From CBDBUR01 sp965209065 (GTDB taxonomy: Bacteria; Pseudomonadota; Alphaproteobacteria; JAPOUT01; G958296285): 64,000 nucleotides of DNA. The notes under the pieces were generated by a model. It saw only the letters and a list, made by a program, of their open reading frames with translations. It was not told the DNA's origin and did no database searches. The stretch's first letter is position 1, and each line of letters opens with the position of its first letter. Shown here piece after piece: positions 61,659-64,000 of this stretch. Where the stretch lies: the NCBI GenBank assembly GCA_965209065.1, contig OZ242373.1, positions 1,240,001 to 1,304,000 on the forward strand. Direction: 5' to 3'. A program made the position numbers and the translations under genes.

Positions 61659-63272
61659 TTATTCTGCGGCTTGAGGTAAAACCGGTGCCGCCGCGCGCAC
61701 ATCCTCATCAACATCATTCACAAACTTGCTGAAATTTTCGGTAAACATTTTTAACAACTTTGCCGCTTGCTTATCATAAGCCCCTTTGTCATTCCACATT
61801 TCGCGCGGGTTGAGCCGCGTGCTATCAACGCCTTCAACCGCTTGGGGAATCTCCAGCTTGAAATTACTATCATAAGCCATCTCTGCCTTATCTAGCTCAC
61901 CCGATAGAGCTGCCGAAAGCAGCCGCCGCGTATCGGCAATCGGCATACGCTCACCCACACCATAAGGACCGCCAACCCAGCCGGTATTCACAAGCCAGCA
62001 CTTCACCTGATGTTCGGCAATCAGCTTGCGTAGCAGGTTGCCATACACCGAAGGGTGACGCGGCATAAAAGGCGCGCCAAAACAAGTAGAGAAAACCGCT
62101 TCAGGCTCGCTGACCCCGCGCTCGGTGCCAGCAATTTTCGCCGTGTAGCCCGAAAGAAAATGAACCATCGCCGCCGATGGCGAAAGCCGCGCAATCGGGG
62201 GCAAAACGCCAAAGGCATCTGCCGTGAGCATAATAACCGTGTCAGGGTGATTGGCTCTGCCGCCCAAAACAATGTTGGGAATAAAAGATAAAGGATAAGC
62301 GCCGCGCGTGTTCTCGGTTAAGCTGCCATTGTCTAAATCAATTTTGCGGCTGTCCTTGTCATAAACGACATTCTCTAAAACCGTGCCGAACCTTTTGGTG
62401 GTCGCGTAAATTTGCGGCTCCGCCTTTTCCGACAAGTTTATCATTTTAGCATAGCACCCGCCCTCAAAATTGAAGACGCCGCTTTCTGACCAGCCGTGTT
62501 CGTCATCGCCGACCAGCTGGCGTTTAGGGTCGGCGGAAAGAGTCGTCTTGCCCGTGCCCGACAACCCAAAGAAAATCGCGCTATCGCCATCAGAGCCAAC
62601 ATTCACCGAGCAGTGCATCGGCATCACTTCTTTTTCAGGTAAGTAATAATTCAAAACAGAAAAAACCGACTTCTTCATCTCGCCGGCATAAGCCGTGCCG
62701 CCAATCAGCACGATACCTTTTTTCAAATCAAGTGCGATAATCGTCTCGCTTCTTGTGCCGTGAATCGACGGGTTCGCCTTAAAGCTCGGTAGGTCAATGA
62801 TGGTGAGTTGCGGTTGAAAGCCTTTGCGCTCCTCGCCCTTAGGCACAATTAAGAGGTTGCGAATAAAAAGCGAATGCCACGCATATTGTGTATAAACCCG
62901 TGTCGCTAACCGATGTTTGGGGTCGGCGCCGGCATAGAGGTCTTGGACAAAAAGCTCCTTGCCTTTGGCAAAAGCGAGCATGTCCTTATGAAGTTTATCG
63001 AAATGTTCGGGGCTAAGGGGCTGGTTGTTTTCCCACCAGATGTTATTTTCGGTCGTTTCATCGCGGACGATGTGTTTATCTTGCGCGCTACGCCCAGTAT
63101 GCTGTCCGGTCTCCACAACCAGAGCGCCGCCGTGCGCGATAATCCCCTCTTTGCGCGCGAGAGCCTGCTCATAAAGCGCGGGTGCGGCGTGATTCCAGTG
63201 GATAGCCTTAATCTCGCTAAAGCCGTCTGTCGCGATTTCGTGATGACTGATTTTATCGCCCGTCTGTTCCAT
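61659..63272 (-). CDS. pckA: Phosphoenolpyruvate carboxykinase (ATP)
   Basis: A 537-residue gluconeogenic enzyme converting oxaloacetate and ATP to PEP, CO2 and ADP. It has the kinase-1a P-loop FGLSGTGKTTLSADP, the metal and substrate strings VGDDEHGWSESGVFNFEGG (quoted as GDDEHGW and FNFEGGCYAK), and the late NTGWVGGPYGVGERM. The ATP type and length agree with alphaproteobacteria. It is convergent with pyrE and divergent from a ChvG-like sensor kinase gene, the neighbourhood known for pckA in this class. The 3' region has a short direct repeat (TTATCTTATTCT twice, 61640-61664). Confidence 0.97.
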   Translation of the reverse strand: MEQTGDKISHHEIATDGFSEIKAIHWNHAAPALYEQALARKEGIIAHGGALVVETGQHTGRSAQDKHIVRDETTENNIWWENNQPLSPEHFDKLHKDMLAFAKGKELFVQDLYAGADPKHRLATRVYTQYAWHSLFIRNLLIVPKGEERKGFQPQLTIIDLPSFKANPSIHGTRSETIIALDLKKGIVLIGGTAYAGEMKKSVFSVLNYYLPEKEVMPMHCSVNVGSDGDSAIFFGLSGTGKTTLSADPKRQLVGDDEHGWSESGVFNFEGGCYAKMINLSEKAEPQIYATTKRFGTVLENVVYDKDSRKIDLDNGSLTENTRGAYPLSFIPNIVLGGRANHPDTVIMLTADAFGVLPPIARLSPSAAMVHFLSGYTAKIAGTERGVSEPEAVFSTCFGAPFMPRHPSVYGNLLRKLIAEHQVKCWLVNTGWVGGPYGVGERMPIADTRRLLSAALSGELDKAEMAYDSNFKLEIPQAVEGVDSTRLNPREMWNDKGAYDKQAAKLLKMFTENFSKFVNDVDEDVRAAAPVLPQAAE

Positions 63273-63377
63273 AAACCTCCCCTTTGAGTTTCTCCCTAAG
63301 CCTCTTCTTGGAAAAAATATAGCGAGCTACCCCGCTAGAATCAAACCCTATTTATAGCCCAACTCCGCTCTCTTGTC

Positions 63378-63383
63378 TATAAT
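63378..63383 (+). promoter_or_regulatory. Consensus -10 box upstream of the sensor kinase gene
   Basis: TATAAT, a full match to the sigma-70 -10 element, 64 bases before the ATG at 63448. No convincing -35 is found at 17 bases, so this is only a candidate. Confidence 0.3.
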
Positions 63384-63447
63384 TTTTCCTTTTCCTTTGC
63401 CTCTAGCTAGAAAATGCTTTAGAAAATAAGCTAAACTAGGTTGTTGA

Positions 63448-64000
63448 ATGAGAAATTTTCCCGATATCACTTCGCGTAGGCTTCTGTGGGCTTTCGTTTT
63501 GAGCTTTTTCGCCTTTGTGTTGTGGCTTGTGCCCTCTTATATTGTGATGTCGCCTGACAGCAACTACGCCGCGCGGGTGACGCGAGAGGCGGAGCTGGTG
63601 GCTGCCGCTATCGCCCGCGGCGCGATGGCGCGAACCCCCTCTAGCAAAATCGGCGACCCAAAAGACCCGCGCATTATCGCGGCGAAAAAACGCTCGCCCT
63701 TCCATAAAAATCGTGCCGAAGGCGTTATGCGCCAAATGCAAGATATTATCCATAAGCGCATCGTCCTCTACGACCACCGCAGACGCATCACCCTCGATAG
63801 CCAAAATTTCGACCTTGATAAAAAAGTTGAGGTTGATATTATTCCCGACCTCACGAAAAACCCGAATGAAAAAGCCAAGCCCTTCCCTAGACCCAACACC
63901 TTGCCGCCGCCACGCGGAAACAGCGAACTTGTTTTGGCTGCCCTCGGCGGACAAAGTGTCGCGCGCGAAATAAAACCGCGCCGAAGGTCATCGCGCGGCC
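63448..64000 (+). CDS. Sensor histidine kinase, ChvG-like, N-terminal part (runs off window)
   Basis: An open frame of 184 codons from the ATG at 63448 to the window end without a stop. It has a short cytoplasmic N-terminus (ITSRRLLWAF), one membrane span (residues about 12-32) and an outer part with REAELVAAAIARGAM and IVLYDHRRRITLDSQNF, the layout of the periplasmic sensor domain of ChvG/ExoS kinases. No kinase core is in the window. In many alphaproteobacteria chvI and chvG lie divergent from pckA; here no response regulator gene fits in the 175-base gap, so the order differs or chvI is elsewhere. The assignment rests on position and topology. Confidence 0.55.
   Translation, partial: MRNFPDITSRRLLWAFVLSFFAFVLWLVPSYIVMSPDSNYAARVTREAELVAAAIARGAMARTPSSKIGDPKDPRIIAAKKRSPFHKNRAEGVMRQMQDIIHKRIVLYDHRRRITLDSQNFDLDKKVEVDIIPDLTKNPNEKAKPFPRPNTLPPPRGNSELVLAALGGQSVAREIKPRRRSSRG

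Noticed and set aside
63436..63954. A 172-codon minus-strand frame at the window end
   Set aside because: It is the shadow of the plus-strand sensor kinase frame, which has a membrane span and a ChvG-like sensor region and runs open to the end.

Overview
The window looks like the chromosome of an alphaproteobacterium of moderate GC content. The lineage clues are an acyl-CoA dehydrogenase / phosphotransferase / DUF6285 cluster, a pmbA/tldD-type gene, a DUF2924 plus serine-recombinase module, a ParB domain of the ParB-methyltransferase type, and an ATP-type pckA facing a ChvG-like sensor kinase. This is an inference from gene families and neighbourhoods, not from rRNA. A respiratory nitrate reductase indicates that the organism can respire nitrate when oxygen is low.

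Layout. 1-2978: housekeeping flank with 5' end of pmbA, a phosphotransferase-DUF6285 fusion, an acyl-CoA dehydrogenase and tRNA-Ser(CGA). 3093-4217: a lone AT-rich DUF3800 gene. 4490-55090: about 50 kb bounded by two direct, colinear 159-bp copies (about 90% identical) of the 3' end of an SDR gene. Inside, from left to right, are: a wrecked serine-recombinase module (recombinase-SDR chimera, DUF2924, truncated ParB) interrupted by a PIN-GNAT-PUA protein and an ASCH protein; a SIR2 gene coupled to a large helical partner; a tightly packed minus-strand operon holding a type III-like restriction-modification system (res and mod), an embedded RelBE-type toxin-antitoxin pair, two unknown genes, a RelE-helicase fusion and a DUF4160 gene; a 19.7-kb gene for a 6567-residue exported filamentous-haemagglutinin-like adhesin; molybdenum cofactor genes mobA and moeA, divergent from narK-narGHJI and a PpiC-like chaperone gene; and a KAP-type P-loop ATPase at the right edge. 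54934-64000: a second ordinary flank with SDR, GH24 lysozyme, a small membrane protein, a VOC protein, tRNA-Arg(CCG), an ABC ATPase, polA, pyrE, pckA and the start of a sensor kinase gene.

How it works together. narK imports nitrate and exports nitrite, NarGHI reduces nitrate with quinol, NarJ and the downstream PpiC-like protein assist assembly, and MoeA and MobA complete the Mo-bisMGD cofactor that NarG needs. An FNR/NNR-like box lies in the moeA-narK gap. The left half of the bounded segment is a defence cluster. The most interesting candidates for something undescribed are the eight-gene res-to-DUF4160 operon, with its RelE-helicase fusion, and the PIN-GNAT-PUA/ASCH pair lodged inside a recombinase module.

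Limits: domain calls come from reading motifs by eye, and no search was run. The adhesin repeats were mapped from conspicuous shared strings, so their borders are approximate.
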